From: Metabacillus dongyingensis
GTDB taxonomy: Bacteria > Bacillota > Bacilli > Bacillales > Bacillaceae
Assembly: GCF_019933155.2 (NCBI RefSeq)
Contig: NZ_CP082944.1
Coordinates: 1 to 64,000 of the forward strand
Direction of reading: 5' to 3'
Length of the DNA: 64,000 nt
Shown: positions 27,111 through 36,124 of the stretch, piece after piece
How positions within the stretch are numbered: the stretch's first letter is position 1
How the letters are laid out: each line of letters begins with the position of its first letter
Made by a program: the position numbers and the translations under genes
Notes under the pieces: generated by a model
What the model saw: the letters and a program-made list of their open reading frames with translations, nothing else
What the model was told of the DNA's origin: nothing
Databases searched by the model: none

Positions 27111-28226
27111 ATGCGTGAGGAAACAGCAGCGAAGGACAGTCAGGTTGAAGATTTTTTCCCGGTTAAAGATGTTGACTATCTGGAAATGTATTCAGGCAAT
27201 GCCAAGCAGTCAGCTCACTATTTTTGTACTGCCTTCGGTTTTAAAATTGTCGCCTATTCAGGACTTGAGACAGGGAACAGGGAAACCGTATCCTATGTGC
27301 TTCAGCAGCAGAAGGTACGCTTGGTTATTACAGGTTCTTTAAATGACACCTCACGTGTAGCTGAATTCGTCAAGAAGCACGGGGACGGGGTAAGAGATAT
27401 CGCTTTAGTCGTGGATAATGTTGAAAAGGCTTACAATGAAGCTGTTTTCAGAGGAGCCATTGCCATTACTCCGCCATTTGAACTGAAGGATGAACATGGT
27501 GCGGTAAAAAAAGCCGTAATCGGTACATACGGAGACACCATTCATTCTCTAATAGAGAGAAAAGAATACAAGGGCGCATTTATGCCGGGTTTTGAAGCGG
27601 CCGAAATGAAGATTCCTTATACAGAAGCAGGAATCATCGGCGTTGACCATGTTGTAGGAAATGTAGAGAGTATGCAGGAATGGGTTTCCTATTATGAGAA
27701 AGTGATGGGTTTTAAAGAAATGCGACATTTTACAGATTCGGATATCAGTACAGAATATTCATCTCTTATGTCGAAGGTTATGCATAATGGAGGCCGGATT
27801 AAATTTCCTATTAATGAGCCGGCAGAAGGAAAACGCAAATCGCAAATTCAGGAATACCTGGAGTTCTTCAATGGTCCAGGCGTGCAGCATCTTGCTATTT
27901 TAACAGAGGATATCGTCTCTACAGTTGCAATTTTAAAGAAAAATGGCGTGGAATTTCTGAATACCCCTGAGACTTATTATGAAACACTAAGTGAACGTGT
28001 CGGAGATATTGATGAAGAGATTGATAAGCTGAAAGAACTTAACATTCTGGTGGACCGTGACGATGAAGGGTATTTGCTGCAGATATTCACCAAGCCGATT
28101 GTCGATCGTCCCACAGTCTTTATAGAAGTGATTCAGAGAAAAGGAGCGAAAGGCTTCGGTGACGGAAACTTTAAAGCGCTTTTTGAATCAATCGAACGGG
28201 AGCAGGAGCGACGAGGTAATTTATAA
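27111..28226 (+). CDS. hpd: 4-hydroxyphenylpyruvate dioxygenase
   Basis: Converts 4-hydroxyphenylpyruvate, the transamination product of tyrosine, to homogentisate using Fe(II) and O2. The 371-residue protein has two VOC half-domains. The metal ligands are His in VDHVVGNV near 182, His in PGVQHLAI near 262, and Glu in VFIEVIQR near 341. The C-terminal gating helix GFGDGNFKALFESIEREQ is also typical. GGAGGG precedes ATG 27111. It is the first gene of a four-gene operon with a flavin reductase-like gene, a fumarylacetoacetase-family gene and hmgA. Its C-terminal half carries all ligands, as in the family. Confidence 0.95.
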   Translation: MREETAAKDSQVEDFFPVKDVDYLEMYSGNAKQSAHYFCTAFGFKIVAYSGLETGNRETVSYVLQQQKVRLVITGSLNDTSRVAEFVKKHGDGVRDIALVVDNVEKAYNEAVFRGAIAITPPFELKDEHGAVKKAVIGTYGDTIHSLIERKEYKGAFMPGFEAAEMKIPYTEAGIIGVDHVVGNVESMQEWVSYYEKVMGFKEMRHFTDSDISTEYSSLMSKVMHNGGRIKFPINEPAEGKRKSQIQEYLEFFNGPGVQHLAILTEDIVSTVAILKKNGVEFLNTPETYYETLSERVGDIDEEIDKLKELNILVDRDDEGYLLQIFTKPIVDRPTVFIEVIQRKGAKGFGDGNFKALFESIEREQERRGNL

Positions 28227-28256
28227 GGACTTAATCCTGAAAGCAAGGTGATAAAG

Positions 28257-28865
28257 ATGGATGTAAAGCCAGAGTCGCTTCACTGGAAAGACGCTTATAA
28301 ATTAATGATTGGCTCGATCCTGCCAAGGCCAATCGCCTTCGTATCGACTATTGATGAAAAAGGAGCGGTAAACTTGGCTCCTTTCAGCTTTTTTACCGCA
28401 ATCTCTGCTGAACCGATGATGATTTGTTTCTCTCCTATGAGAAAAGGGACGGATGGATCTAAAAAGGATACTCTCCTCAACATTGAAAAAACGAAGGAAT
28501 TTGTCATCAACATTGTGAGTGAACAAATAGCGGAACAAATGAATCGCTGTGCAGGCGATTTTGATCCGGAGGTGGATGAATTTGTTCAAAGCGGGCTGAC
28601 GAAGGAGAAAAGCAAGTCAGTTGTCCCGCCTCGTGTGAAAGAAAGCCTGGTTCACCTGGAATGCGAGCTGCATGATGTCTTGCATTTTGGAGAGAAAGCG
28701 GGATCAGGCAGTCTTGTCATCGGCAAGGTAAAGCACATCCATGTTGATGATGCTCTTTTCTATGAAGGGAAAATTGACTCTGAACAACTAAAGCCGATCG
28801 GACGTCTTGCCGGGCACATGTATACAAAACCGATGACTGATACGTTTGAGATCATAAGAAGGTGA
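28257..28865 (+). CDS. Flavin reductase-like (FMN-binding split-barrel) protein
   Basis: A 202-residue protein of the flavin reductase/flavoredoxin-like family. It has the split-barrel start YKLMIGSILPRPIAFVST and the flavin-binding segment NLAPFSFFTAISAEPMMICFS. Known members bind FMN and transfer electrons. Its step in tyrosine breakdown is not established; co-occurrence with hpd and hmgA in Bacillus suggests an accessory or detoxifying role. ATG 28257 has AAGGTGA directly upstream; the in-frame GTG 28248 is part of that site. It is seven bases from the next gene. Confidence 0.85.
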   Translation: MDVKPESLHWKDAYKLMIGSILPRPIAFVSTIDEKGAVNLAPFSFFTAISAEPMMICFSPMRKGTDGSKKDTLLNIEKTKEFVINIVSEQIAEQMNRCAGDFDPEVDEFVQSGLTKEKSKSVVPPRVKESLVHLECELHDVLHFGEKAGSGSLVIGKVKHIHVDDALFYEGKIDSEQLKPIGRLAGHMYTKPMTDTFEIIRR

Positions 28866-28872
28866 AATCATT

Positions 28873-29802
28873 ATGAAGTTTGTGACATTTCAAACCCCGT
28901 CCAGCAGGCAGGCTGCGGGATGGCTTCAAGGGCATGATCTGGTGATTGATATGAACGCTGTAAGCCGGGGGTTCTTGCCTGGATCCATTCAAGAATTTTT
29001 AACAGAGCATGAACGATACCTCTCATATATTCATGAAATGAACCTGTTTGAAGAGGGGGATATGGGAGTTTATCGGCTTTCAGAGGTGAGACTGTCCTCA
29101 CCTCTTCCAAGGCCGGTAAGCATTCGCGATTTTTATGCATTTGAGGAGCATGTGAAAACCGCCCGACAGAAAAGAGGGCTTGATGTCATTTCAGAATGGT
29201 ATCAATTTCCTGTGTTTTATTTTACAAATCACCTGGCTGTGAAAGGTCCGGAGGAAAAGATTGAAGTTCCTCCAGGCTGTCAGGCTCTTGATTATGAACT
29301 TGAGATTGCCTGTGTTATAGGGAAGGAGGGGCGTGACATCCCTGCAAGTGAAGCAGAAGAGTACATTTTTGGGTACTGCATCATGAATGACTGGAGTGCG
29401 CGTGATCTTCAAAGAGAAGAAATGAAAGTTGGTCTTGGGCCGGCAAAAGGAAAGGATTTCGCAACATCGCTTGGACCATACCTCGTTTCAAAAGAAGAGC
29501 TTCATCCATATAAGACAGGAGATCGGTATGATTTAAAGATGACAGCGGCTGTTAATGGAAAAGTGATATCGAAAGGGAATTTAAAAGATATTTATTATCC
29601 TTTTTCGGAGATGATTGAAAGGGCTTCTTCAGGTGTCACCTTATATCCGGGAGAAGTGATTGGCTCAGGAACAGTCGGAACCGGATGTATTTTAGAGCTA
29701 GGGGAAGAGGTGCATCGTTATTTAAGGCCGGGAGATGAGGTCGAATTAACGATTGAAGGTCTGGGCTTATTGAAAAATAAAATTGCAGCCAAAAGCAGGT
29801 GA
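28873..29802 (+). CDS. Fumarylacetoacetate hydrolase family protein
   Basis: A 309-residue FAH-fold enzyme, probably cleaving fumarylacetoacetate to fumarate and acetoacetate as the last step of the homogentisate route. The metal-binding acidic residues are visible in DYELEIACVIGKEG near 134-147 and the conserved NDWSARDLQREEMKVGLGPAKGKDFATS block follows (shown in parts: NDWSARDLQ, GPAKGKDFATSLGP). GSGTVGTGC near 271-279 is typical. It starts at ATG 28873 after GAAGGTGA. Related FAH-fold enzymes accept other diketo acids, so the substrate is inferred from the neighbours hpd and hmgA. Confidence 0.9.
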   Translation: MKFVTFQTPSSRQAAGWLQGHDLVIDMNAVSRGFLPGSIQEFLTEHERYLSYIHEMNLFEEGDMGVYRLSEVRLSSPLPRPVSIRDFYAFEEHVKTARQKRGLDVISEWYQFPVFYFTNHLAVKGPEEKIEVPPGCQALDYELEIACVIGKEGRDIPASEAEEYIFGYCIMNDWSARDLQREEMKVGLGPAKGKDFATSLGPYLVSKEELHPYKTGDRYDLKMTAAVNGKVISKGNLKDIYYPFSEMIERASSGVTLYPGEVIGSGTVGTGCILELGEEVHRYLRPGDEVELTIEGLGLLKNKIAAKSR

Positions 29803-29806
29803 GAGA

Positions 29807-30958
29807 ATGTATTATCGCACGTTAGGCAAAATTCCGCATAAGAGACATACGATGTTTAAAAAAGAAGACGGAAGCCTATACCGGGAGCAGGTTATGGGAA
29901 CGAAGGGGTTTTCAGGTACACAATCCATTCTGTATCATCACTACATGCCTACAGAGGTAGCAAAGTCAGAGCTTCTTCATTCCTATCTCCCTGAATATGA
30001 ACAGATGGATTCCTTGAGACACAGGCATTTCTTTACGGATGCTCTGCAAACTGAAGGGGATGCTATTGAGGCTAGAGAGTATATCCTGGGAAATGATGAT
30101 CTCTTAATAGGCGTGGTTCTTGTGAAAAAAACGATGGAGTCCTATTACAGAAACGGTGATGGAGATGAATTGCTCTTTATTCATTTTGGCAATGGAAAGA
30201 TTGAGACGATGTTCGGTGTCATCACATACCGGCCAGGAGATTACATCAACATACCGATAGGCACAATCTATCGTGTCGTGCCAAAAGCCGAAACAAAAAT
30301 CCTTTTCATAGAATCGTTCAGCCAGATCACTACACCTAAACGATACCGAAATGAATACGGCCAGCTTTTAGAGCATAGCCCGTTCTGTGAAAGAGATTTC
30401 CGGGGTCCTGAACAGCTTCTGACAGTAGAATCCCGAGGCGAGTTTGAGGTTTTGACAAAATCCAGGGGATATATGCATAAGCATACCTTTAACCACCATC
30501 CCTTCGATGTAGCGGGATGGGACGGCTACTTGTATCCATGGGCTTTTAATATCGAGGATTTTGAACCGATAACAGGAAGGATTCATCAGCCGCCGCCTGT
30601 TCATCAAACATTTGAAGGCCACAATTTTGTTGTCTGCTCATTCGTGCCTAGAATGTACGATTATCATCCCGAGTCGATTCCGGCGCCGTATTATCACAGC
30701 AATGTAAACAGTGATGAGCTTCTTTACTATGTAGAAGGAAATTTTATGAGCCGAAAAGGAATCAAAAAAGGATCCATCACCCTTCATCCAAGCGGAATTC
30801 CGCATGGTCCTCATCCTGGAAAAACGGAAGCGAGCATCGGGAAAAAAGAGACGCTTGAACTCGCGGTAATGATTGATACGTTTCGTCCGCTCCGAATTGT
30901 GAAAAAGGCCAAAGAAATTGAAGATGCCAATTATATGTATACTTGGACCGAAAAATAA
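29807..30958 (+). CDS. hmgA: Homogentisate 1,2-dioxygenase
   Basis: Opens the homogentisate ring to maleylacetoacetate with Fe(II) and O2. The 383-residue cupin-fold protein has the HGD segments PPPVHQTFEGHNFVVCSF near 263-280, YYHSNVNSDELLYYVEGNF near 293-311, and HPSGIPHGPHPG near 327-338, which supply the His/Glu ligands. ATG 29807 is chosen after AGGTGA; it lies four bases past the preceding stop. It is the last gene of the operon. No maleylacetoacetate isomerase gene is present in the operon. Confidence 0.93.
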   Translation: MYYRTLGKIPHKRHTMFKKEDGSLYREQVMGTKGFSGTQSILYHHYMPTEVAKSELLHSYLPEYEQMDSLRHRHFFTDALQTEGDAIEAREYILGNDDLLIGVVLVKKTMESYYRNGDGDELLFIHFGNGKIETMFGVITYRPGDYINIPIGTIYRVVPKAETKILFIESFSQITTPKRYRNEYGQLLEHSPFCERDFRGPEQLLTVESRGEFEVLTKSRGYMHKHTFNHHPFDVAGWDGYLYPWAFNIEDFEPITGRIHQPPPVHQTFEGHNFVVCSFVPRMYDYHPESIPAPYYHSNVNSDELLYYVEGNFMSRKGIKKGSITLHPSGIPHGPHPGKTEASIGKKETLELAVMIDTFRPLRIVKKAKEIEDANYMYTWTEK

Positions 30959-30959
30959 G

Positions 30960-30986
30960 AAAAGCAGCCTGATAGGGCTGCTTTTT
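30960..30986. terminator. Bidirectional terminator between hmgA and yaaH
   Basis: AAAGCAGCC/GGCTGCTTT with a five-base loop has T runs on both strands. It serves hmgA on the plus strand and the yaaH 3' end on the minus strand. Confidence 0.88.
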
Positions 30987-32277
30987 ATGTTGGCGTTTTT
31001 ACTACATCAAAGTTGTCGGCAATCAATAACCAGTTTTGCGGGAAAGAGAGCCCGAGCTTCCAATAGCTCATGCCTCTCAGCTTTAATTCTTTCATTAAAT
31101 CAAATTTGGCCTGAATGGAACGGGCATCCTCAAACCAGACTTCATGTTCTCTCCCTTCCTTATCGCGGTAATTGAAGTGTGGAGCTTGGGCTTTCATATC
31201 ATATTGAATGGAGACATTGTACTCACTTGCTAAGCGGATTGCCTGCTGCGGGCTGATGGCTTTTGCAAATTCTCCTCCGGGCTTAAACGGCAGGGTCCAG
31301 TCGTATCCGTATAAATTCTGCCCCATCATGACTTTATTTGCCGGTATTTCTGACAGGGTGTACTCGAGGACCTCCCTAACCGGTCCAATCGGGGATACTG
31401 CCATTGGCGGTCCGCCGCTATAGCCCCACTCGTAAGTCATCACCACTACAAAATCGACAATTTCGCCATGTGCTTTATAATCATGCGCCTCGTACCATTT
31501 CCCTTTTTGATCTGCGCTTGTTTTAGGGGCCAGAGCTGTAGAAATGAGCCAGCCTTCTTTTTTAAAACGGGCTTTTGCTTTTCTTAAGAAACGATTATAG
31601 GCTTCTCTGTCGACCGGCCTTAAATACTCCATATCAAAATGGATATCGCGGAATCCATATTTTTTTGCGGTTTCAACAATGTTATTCAGAAGTTTGTTCT
31701 GAACATCCTGATTTGTTAAGATGATTCGGCCGATTTCGTCACTGAAGCCTTCATCATCTAAATTCGTCACTATCATCATTAATGTGACTCTATTGTTTTT
31801 GGCGATATTAGGAAAGTCATTTAAGAGCGGCTCATCTAGAGTGCCATCCTTTTGAATGCGGAAGCTGAACGGACCTAGGTAAGTTAAATAAGGCGCTGCT
31901 TCCCGTGCACTTTCCACCAGATTAGGACTTACCTGATTTCCGGAAGGTTCAATATAAGCGTTGAATTCTGCTTTTTGTTTTGGACGGTCGGGAATATAAA
32001 GTCTGAACCCAATTTGCAGCGGGCTATTAATCGAGATTTGATTTACTTCAGATAATTCCTTTGGAGTTGAACCGTATCTTCTGCTGATAGACCACAATGT
32101 ATCTCCAGGCTGCACCCAATAAAATCGCCCTTTTATCGGAATGACGATTGTCTGGCCGATAACAAGCTGGCCTGGATTGGGAATTTCATTTGTCCGGATG
32201 ATCTCTTCAGCGGTTGTACTGTAAGCTTGGGCTATCCCGTATAAAGTTTGTCCTTCTCGGACAATATGTATCTGCAT
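30985..32277 (-). CDS. yaaH: Spore cortex-lytic N-acetylglucosaminidase YaaH (SleL)
   Basis: A 430-residue spore protein with two N-terminal LysM repeats (about 2-46 and 50-96, with VREGQTLYGIAQAYSTT and VQPGDTLWSISRRYGST) and a GH18 domain to the C-terminus. The GH18 catalytic pattern is DIHFDMEYL, with Glu as acid/base. The family degrades cortex muropeptides during germination. ATG 32277 (MQIHIVREGQ) is chosen because GAGGGGA lies just before it; GTG 32292 would include that site. There is no signal peptide, as usual for proteins placed on the spore from the mother cell. It lies convergent to hmgA. Confidence 0.92.
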   Translation of the reverse strand: MQIHIVREGQTLYGIAQAYSTTAEEIIRTNEIPNPGQLVIGQTIVIPIKGRFYWVQPGDTLWSISRRYGSTPKELSEVNQISINSPLQIGFRLYIPDRPKQKAEFNAYIEPSGNQVSPNLVESAREAAPYLTYLGPFSFRIQKDGTLDEPLLNDFPNIAKNNRVTLMMIVTNLDDEGFSDEIGRIILTNQDVQNKLLNNIVETAKKYGFRDIHFDMEYLRPVDREAYNRFLRKAKARFKKEGWLISTALAPKTSADQKGKWYEAHDYKAHGEIVDFVVVMTYEWGYSGGPPMAVSPIGPVREVLEYTLSEIPANKVMMGQNLYGYDWTLPFKPGGEFAKAISPQQAIRLASEYNVSIQYDMKAQAPHFNYRDKEGREHEVWFEDARSIQAKFDLMKELKLRGMSYWKLGLSFPQNWLLIADNFDVVKTPT

Positions 32278-32345
32278 ATTGATTCCCCTCACTCATTCGT
32301 CATAATCTCTCTGTTACATCTTATGAAGGAACAAGCGGGAGCATG

Positions 32346-32891
32346 TTATATTTTTATTTGGCGGGAATCGCCTATATCTGCCTGAAGGACATTTTTCATC
32401 ATGCGAAGAGCGTATTCATTGTCATGTTTATCATTTGAAGCAATGCAGTCAGATGGAACGGAGAGTTTATATCCCCGCATATAGGCATCATTAGCGGAAA
32501 AAAGAACACAGATGTTTCCGGCTATTCCCGTCAAAATTAGATGCTGCACTTCAAGATTGTCCAGAAGCATGTTTAAGGCAGTTCCATAAAAGGCAGAATG
32601 CATGGGTTTGATTAAGAAAAAATCCGTATCATCAGGATAGAGCTGTTCAATGATTGGCCTGCTCAGTTCATTTGTGCATTTTTCAGAAATCTTTTGAAAA
32701 TCAGCCTGCCATAATTTATAATGATCATTTATATAAATGATGGGACGTTTTTTCTTCTGCATTTTCTTTTTTAATGAGAAAATGTTCTCAGAAACTTGTT
32801 TAGCCTCATCAGCCAAAACTTCACCATGCTTAAATTTAAAATTATTAATCATATCAATAATGAGCAGGGCACAGTTATCTTTTTTATCCAA
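32346..32891 (-). CDS. yaaI: Isochorismatase-family cysteine hydrolase YaaI
   Basis: A 181-residue protein with the isochorismatase-like fold. The catalytic triad is visible: Asp in LLIIDMINNF near 13, Lys in LIKPMHSAFYG near 94, and Cys in AGNICVLFSANDAYMRG near 128. Family members include isochorismatases and nicotinamidases; the substrate cannot be told. The start is TTG 32891 after AAAGGAGA; no ATG is in frame nearby. It sits between yaaH and tadA, as yaaI does in B. subtilis, and is divergent from tadA. Confidence 0.82.
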   Translation of the reverse strand: MDKKDNCALLIIDMINNFKFKHGEVLADEAKQVSENIFSLKKKMQKKKRPIIYINDHYKLWQADFQKISEKCTNELSRPIIEQLYPDDTDFFLIKPMHSAFYGTALNMLLDNLEVQHLILTGIAGNICVLFSANDAYMRGYKLSVPSDCIASNDKHDNEYALRMMKNVLQADIGDSRQIKI

Positions 32892-32956
32892 GGCGTCATC
32901 TCTCCTTTATAAAGATTAGCTTGTGTCATAATGAAATAATCTATAAGGAGTACATT

Positions 32957-33448
32957 ATGGATAAGGACACGTTATATATGGAACTTGCAATAAAAGAAGC
33001 TCTGAAAGCAAAGGCAATCGGCGAAGTTCCAATAGGTGCGGTCATCGTACATAACGATGAAGTAGTTGGATCCGGATACAATCTAAGAGAAAGTGAGCAA
33101 AGGTCAATTGCCCATGCAGAAATGATTGCGATTGATCAGGCGTGCGCCTCAATGGGTACTTGGAGACTTGAGGATGCGACGCTTTACGTAACCCTTGAGC
33201 CCTGTCCGATGTGTGCAGGGGCAATAGTGCTTTCAAGAGTGAAAAGAGTGGTTTACGGGGCTGCAGATCCGAAAGGCGGATGTGCAGGAACACTGATGAA
33301 TCTTCTGGATGAAAAAAGATTTAACCACCAGGTTGAAGTAGCTAAAGGAATCCTTGAGGAAGAATGCGGGTTAATGCTCAGCGATTTTTTCAGGGATCTT
33401 AGAAAGCAAAAGAAAGCAGAAAAAGCTTCTTCAAAAAATTTACAGTAG
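32957..33448 (+). CDS. tadA: tRNA-specific adenosine deaminase TadA
   Basis: Deaminates A34 to inosine in tRNA-Arg(ACG). The 163-residue protein has the cytidine-deaminase zinc motifs HAEM (His/catalytic Glu) near 54-57 and PCPMCAGA near 84-91. It is full length with a basic C-terminal tail. ATG 32957 follows AAGGAG; an upstream in-frame ATG at 32921 overlaps the yaaI start region and lacks a ribosome binding site. The SRP RNA gene follows. Confidence 0.96.
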   Translation: MDKDTLYMELAIKEALKAKAIGEVPIGAVIVHNDEVVGSGYNLRESEQRSIAHAEMIAIDQACASMGTWRLEDATLYVTLEPCPMCAGAIVLSRVKRVVYGAADPKGGCAGTLMNLLDEKRFNHQVEVAKGILEEECGLMLSDFFRDLRKQKKAEKASSKNLQ

Positions 33449-33455
33449 TTGGATA

Positions 33456-33484
33456 TTGCATTTTTTTCGAAAAGCTTATATACT
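33456..33484 (+). promoter_or_regulatory. SRP RNA (scr) promoter
   Basis: TTGCAT (33456-33461) and TATACT (33479-33484), 17-base spacer, the same hexamers as rrn operon 1 P1. The RNA would start near 33491 with a leader removed by processing. Confidence 0.7.
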
Positions 33485-33530
33485 AGGTTATGCGTCGTAC
33501 TAAACGGCGCACCTTAACTAGGTATCAATT

Positions 33531-33802
33531 TTGCCGTGCTAAGCGGGGAGGTAGCGGTGCCCTGTACTCGCAATCCGCTCTAGCGAGGCCGAATCCCTTT
33601 CCCGAGGTTAGCTGTCTGTAGGGCCTGCCTTAAGTAAGTGGTGTTGACGTCTGGGTCCTGCGCAATGGGAATCCATGAACCATGTCAGGTCCGGAAGGAA
33701 GCAGCATTAAGTGGAACCTCTCATGTGCCGCAGGGTTGCCTGGGCCGAGCTAACTGCTTAAGTAACGCTTATGGACACTAATCGACGGAAGGTGCACGGC
33801 AG
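33531..33802 (+). ncRNA. scr: Signal recognition particle RNA, large Bacillus type (scRNA)
   Basis: About 270 bases closed by GCCGTGC/GCACGGC. The helix 8 segment GGTCCGGAAGGAAGCAGC, with the GGAA-type tetraloop that binds Ffh, is present, as are the Alu-domain segments GCTAAGCGGGGAGG and TGTGCCGCAGGGTTGCCTGG. Position between tadA and dnaX is as in B. subtilis. The ends are set by the terminal pairing. Confidence 0.95.
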
Positions 33803-33819
33803 TTTAATTTATAATGAAC

Positions 33820-33850
33820 AAACCCATCCTCTTGCAGGGTGGGTTTTTTA
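33820..33850 (+). terminator. Terminator after SRP RNA
   Basis: AAACCCA.CCT/AGGGTGGGTTT with a five-base loop and six T residues. The 160 bases after it, up to the dnaX promoter, show nothing recognisable. Confidence 0.88.
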
Positions 33851-34011
33851 TTTGTTTAGGAATTTATAAAATTCAAAAGGCTGCGGGGGTAAAATAAAGG
33901 TATCCTCGTCCAGATCCTGCACTTAGATCCCCGTTCAGAACGAATCAGACCAGGATGCCTGCGCTTTTGATCTTTGCAAAAAAGGCTGTCTGAAATTAGT
34001 CCTTGTCTCCT

Positions 34012-34041
34012 TTGTAAAATACTAATTCCTTAAGGTATAAT
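34012..34041 (+). promoter_or_regulatory. dnaX operon promoter
   Basis: TTGTAA (34012-34017) and a perfect TATAAT (34036-34041), 18-base spacer, 30 bases before dnaX. Confidence 0.6.
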
Positions 34042-34071
34042 AGAAGGGATGAATTTGAAGGAGGGCGTTAT

Positions 34072-35769
34072 GTGAGTTACCAAGCTTTATACCGTGTTTG
34101 GCGGCCGCAGCAATTTCATGATGTCGTAGGTCAAGAACATATTACAAGAACGCTTCAAAATGCCCTGCTGCAAGAAAAATTCTCGCATGCCTATCTTTTT
34201 TCCGGACCAAGAGGAACTGGAAAAACTAGTGCTGCCAAGATTTTTGCGAAAACAGTCAATTGTGAAAAAGCTCCGGTTGCAGAACCGTGCAATGAATGTT
34301 CTGCTTGCCTTGGCATCACAGATGGTTCCATTTCCGATGTGATTGAAATAGATGCTGCTTCAAATAATGGAGTAGATGAAATACGGGATATACGTGATAA
34401 AGTAAAATATGCGCCGTCTTCGGTGAGCTATAAAGTTTATATCGTTGATGAAGTGCACATGCTCTCCATAGGAGCGTTCAATGCCTTGTTAAAAACGCTT
34501 GAAGAACCGCCTAAGCATGTCATCTTTATATTAGCCACTACAGAACCTCACAAAATACCGCTGACGATTATCTCCAGGTGCCAGAGATTCGATTTTAAAC
34601 GAATAACAGCGGCAGCTATTGTCGGGAGAATGCAGGAAATCATTGAAGATCAGGAGATAGAAGCAGATACTGCTGCGCTTCAGGTCATTGCAAGTGCAGC
34701 GGACGGCGGTATGCGTGATGCCCTGAGTTTGCTCGATCAGGCTATTTCCTTCAGTGATGAAACTGTGACATTAGACGATGCACTGCTGATAACGGGATCA
34801 GTCTCACAGGCGATGATAGGTGAATTAATCCATGCTATGTTCAATAAAGACGTATCTGTAGCTCTGCAGGCTTTAGATGAGCTGATGAATCAGGGAAAGG
34901 ATGCATCGAAACTTGTAGAAGACTTTATCTACTATTACAGAGATCTGCTGCTGTATCAAACGGCGCCGCAGCTTGAGGAAGTATTAGAGCGGGTTACAGT
35001 TGATGAACTGTTTGTGGAATTATCTAAACAGATGCCTCCCGATACAATCTACCATGCTATAGATGTCCTGAACAAAAGCCAGCAGGAAATGAAATGGACA
35101 AATCACCCCCGTATATTCCTTGAGGTGGCAATTGTAAAGCTATCCGAGCATGAGGCAAAAGCTGTTCAATCTGGCCAAAGTGAAAACCATGCTGAGCTTG
35201 AAGCGACAGTGAAGAAACTTGCAAATGAATTAGAACTCCTGAAAAAACAGGGAGTCACAATCAGCGGACAGCAAGCGCCGCAAAATGAACAAAAGGCGCC
35301 AAAAGCCGTCCGAAGCGGGTACAAGGTGCCTGCAGGCCGGATTCAGGAAATCCTGAAAGACGCAACGAAACAAAACCTGGCAGCCATAAAGAGCCGCTGG
35401 GGAGAGCTGCTTGATTATCTGCGCAGGCAAAACAAAGTATCTCATGCAGCGCTTCTGACAGACAGTGAACCGGTAGCTGCATCAGAAACTGCTTTTGTGT
35501 TAAAGTTTAAATATGAAATCCATTGTAAAATGGTAGCGGACAACAACAATCAGGTTCGCAGCAATATGGAAGCCATTCTTTTAGAATTAACGGGACGAAA
35601 CATGGAAATGGTTGGCGTTCCAGAACAAGAATGGGGTAAAATAAGAGAAGATTACATACGTGATCAGCGTCAGAATGATGACGGCGATTCCCCTGAAGAA
35701 GACGAAGATCCGCTCATAGCTGAAGCAAAAAAACTAGTGGGTACAGATCTCATTGAAATAAAAGATTAA
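34072..35769 (+). CDS. dnaX: DNA polymerase III subunit tau
   Basis: The clamp-loader ATPase that also couples polymerase and helicase. The 565-residue protein has Walker A GPRGTGKTSAAK near 45-56, a four-cysteine zinc module (C..CNECSAC..) near 64-79, DEVHMLS Walker B near 127, and SRC sensor 1 box near 168. A C-terminal tau region of about 200 residues is retained. GTG 34072 after GAAGGAGGG is the start; the ATG at 34070 overlaps it but is followed at once by TGA. The downstream genes yaaK, recR, yaaL and bofA follow closely. Confidence 0.97.
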   Translation: MSYQALYRVWRPQQFHDVVGQEHITRTLQNALLQEKFSHAYLFSGPRGTGKTSAAKIFAKTVNCEKAPVAEPCNECSACLGITDGSISDVIEIDAASNNGVDEIRDIRDKVKYAPSSVSYKVYIVDEVHMLSIGAFNALLKTLEEPPKHVIFILATTEPHKIPLTIISRCQRFDFKRITAAAIVGRMQEIIEDQEIEADTAALQVIASAADGGMRDALSLLDQAISFSDETVTLDDALLITGSVSQAMIGELIHAMFNKDVSVALQALDELMNQGKDASKLVEDFIYYYRDLLLYQTAPQLEEVLERVTVDELFVELSKQMPPDTIYHAIDVLNKSQQEMKWTNHPRIFLEVAIVKLSEHEAKAVQSGQSENHAELEATVKKLANELELLKKQGVTISGQQAPQNEQKAPKAVRSGYKVPAGRIQEILKDATKQNLAAIKSRWGELLDYLRRQNKVSHAALLTDSEPVAASETAFVLKFKYEIHCKMVADNNNQVRSNMEAILLELTGRNMEMVGVPEQEWGKIREDYIRDQRQNDDGDSPEEDEDPLIAEAKKLVGTDLIEIKD

Positions 35770-35787
35770 TATTGGAGGAGATTTATT

Positions 35788-36114
35788 ATGAACCGTGGCG
35801 GAATGGGCAACATGCAAAAAATGATGAAACAAATGCAGAAAATGCAGAAAGACATGGCCAAAGCACAAGAAGAACTGGCTGAAAAAACAATCGAAGGAAC
35901 AGCTGGCGGCGGTATGGTTGTTGTTACAATTAATGGAAATAAAGAAGTGGTTGATGTAAACATTAAAGAGGAAGTTGTAGATCCGGAAGATATCGATATG
36001 CTTCAAGATTTAGTTCTTGCTGCTACAAATGACGCTCTGAAGAAAATGGATGAGCTCACAAACGATACAATGGGTAAATTTACAAAAGGCATGAACTTGC
36101 CAGGCATGTTCTAG
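35788..36114 (+). CDS. yaaK: YbaB/EbfC-family nucleoid-associated protein YaaK
   Basis: A 108-residue DNA-binding protein. It has the Met/Lys/Gln-rich N-terminal helix ([17 protein letters not shown]), the family core [16 protein letters not shown], and the C-terminal helix [10 protein letters not shown]. It forms dimers shaped like tweezers in known relatives. GGAGGAG precedes the ATG. It lies 18 bases after dnaX and 10 before recR, an order conserved across bacteria. Confidence 0.95.
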   Translation: MNRGGMGNMQKMMKQMQKMQKDMAKAQEELAEKTIEGTAGGGMVVVTINGNKEVVDVNIKEEVVDPEDIDMLQDLVLAATNDALKKMDELTNDTMGKFTKGMNLPGMF

Positions 36115-36124
36115 GAGGAATGGA

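Noticed and set aside
32293..32345. Sigma-E promoter for yaaH on the minus strand (CATAAGAT)
   Set aside because: The -10 is plausible, but the nearest ATA is about 21 bases upstream, outside the normal spacing.
33851..34011. Another palindromic repeat or small gene between SRP RNA and dnaX
   Set aside because: Only a short CGTTC-A-GAACG palindrome; it shares no sequence with the 8101 or 57214 elements and holds no coding frame with a ribosome binding site.
35236..35246. Programmed frameshift in dnaX (A6 run) making a gamma form
   Set aside because: No E. coli-type slippery heptamer with a following stem-loop and stop; Bacillus relatives make only tau.
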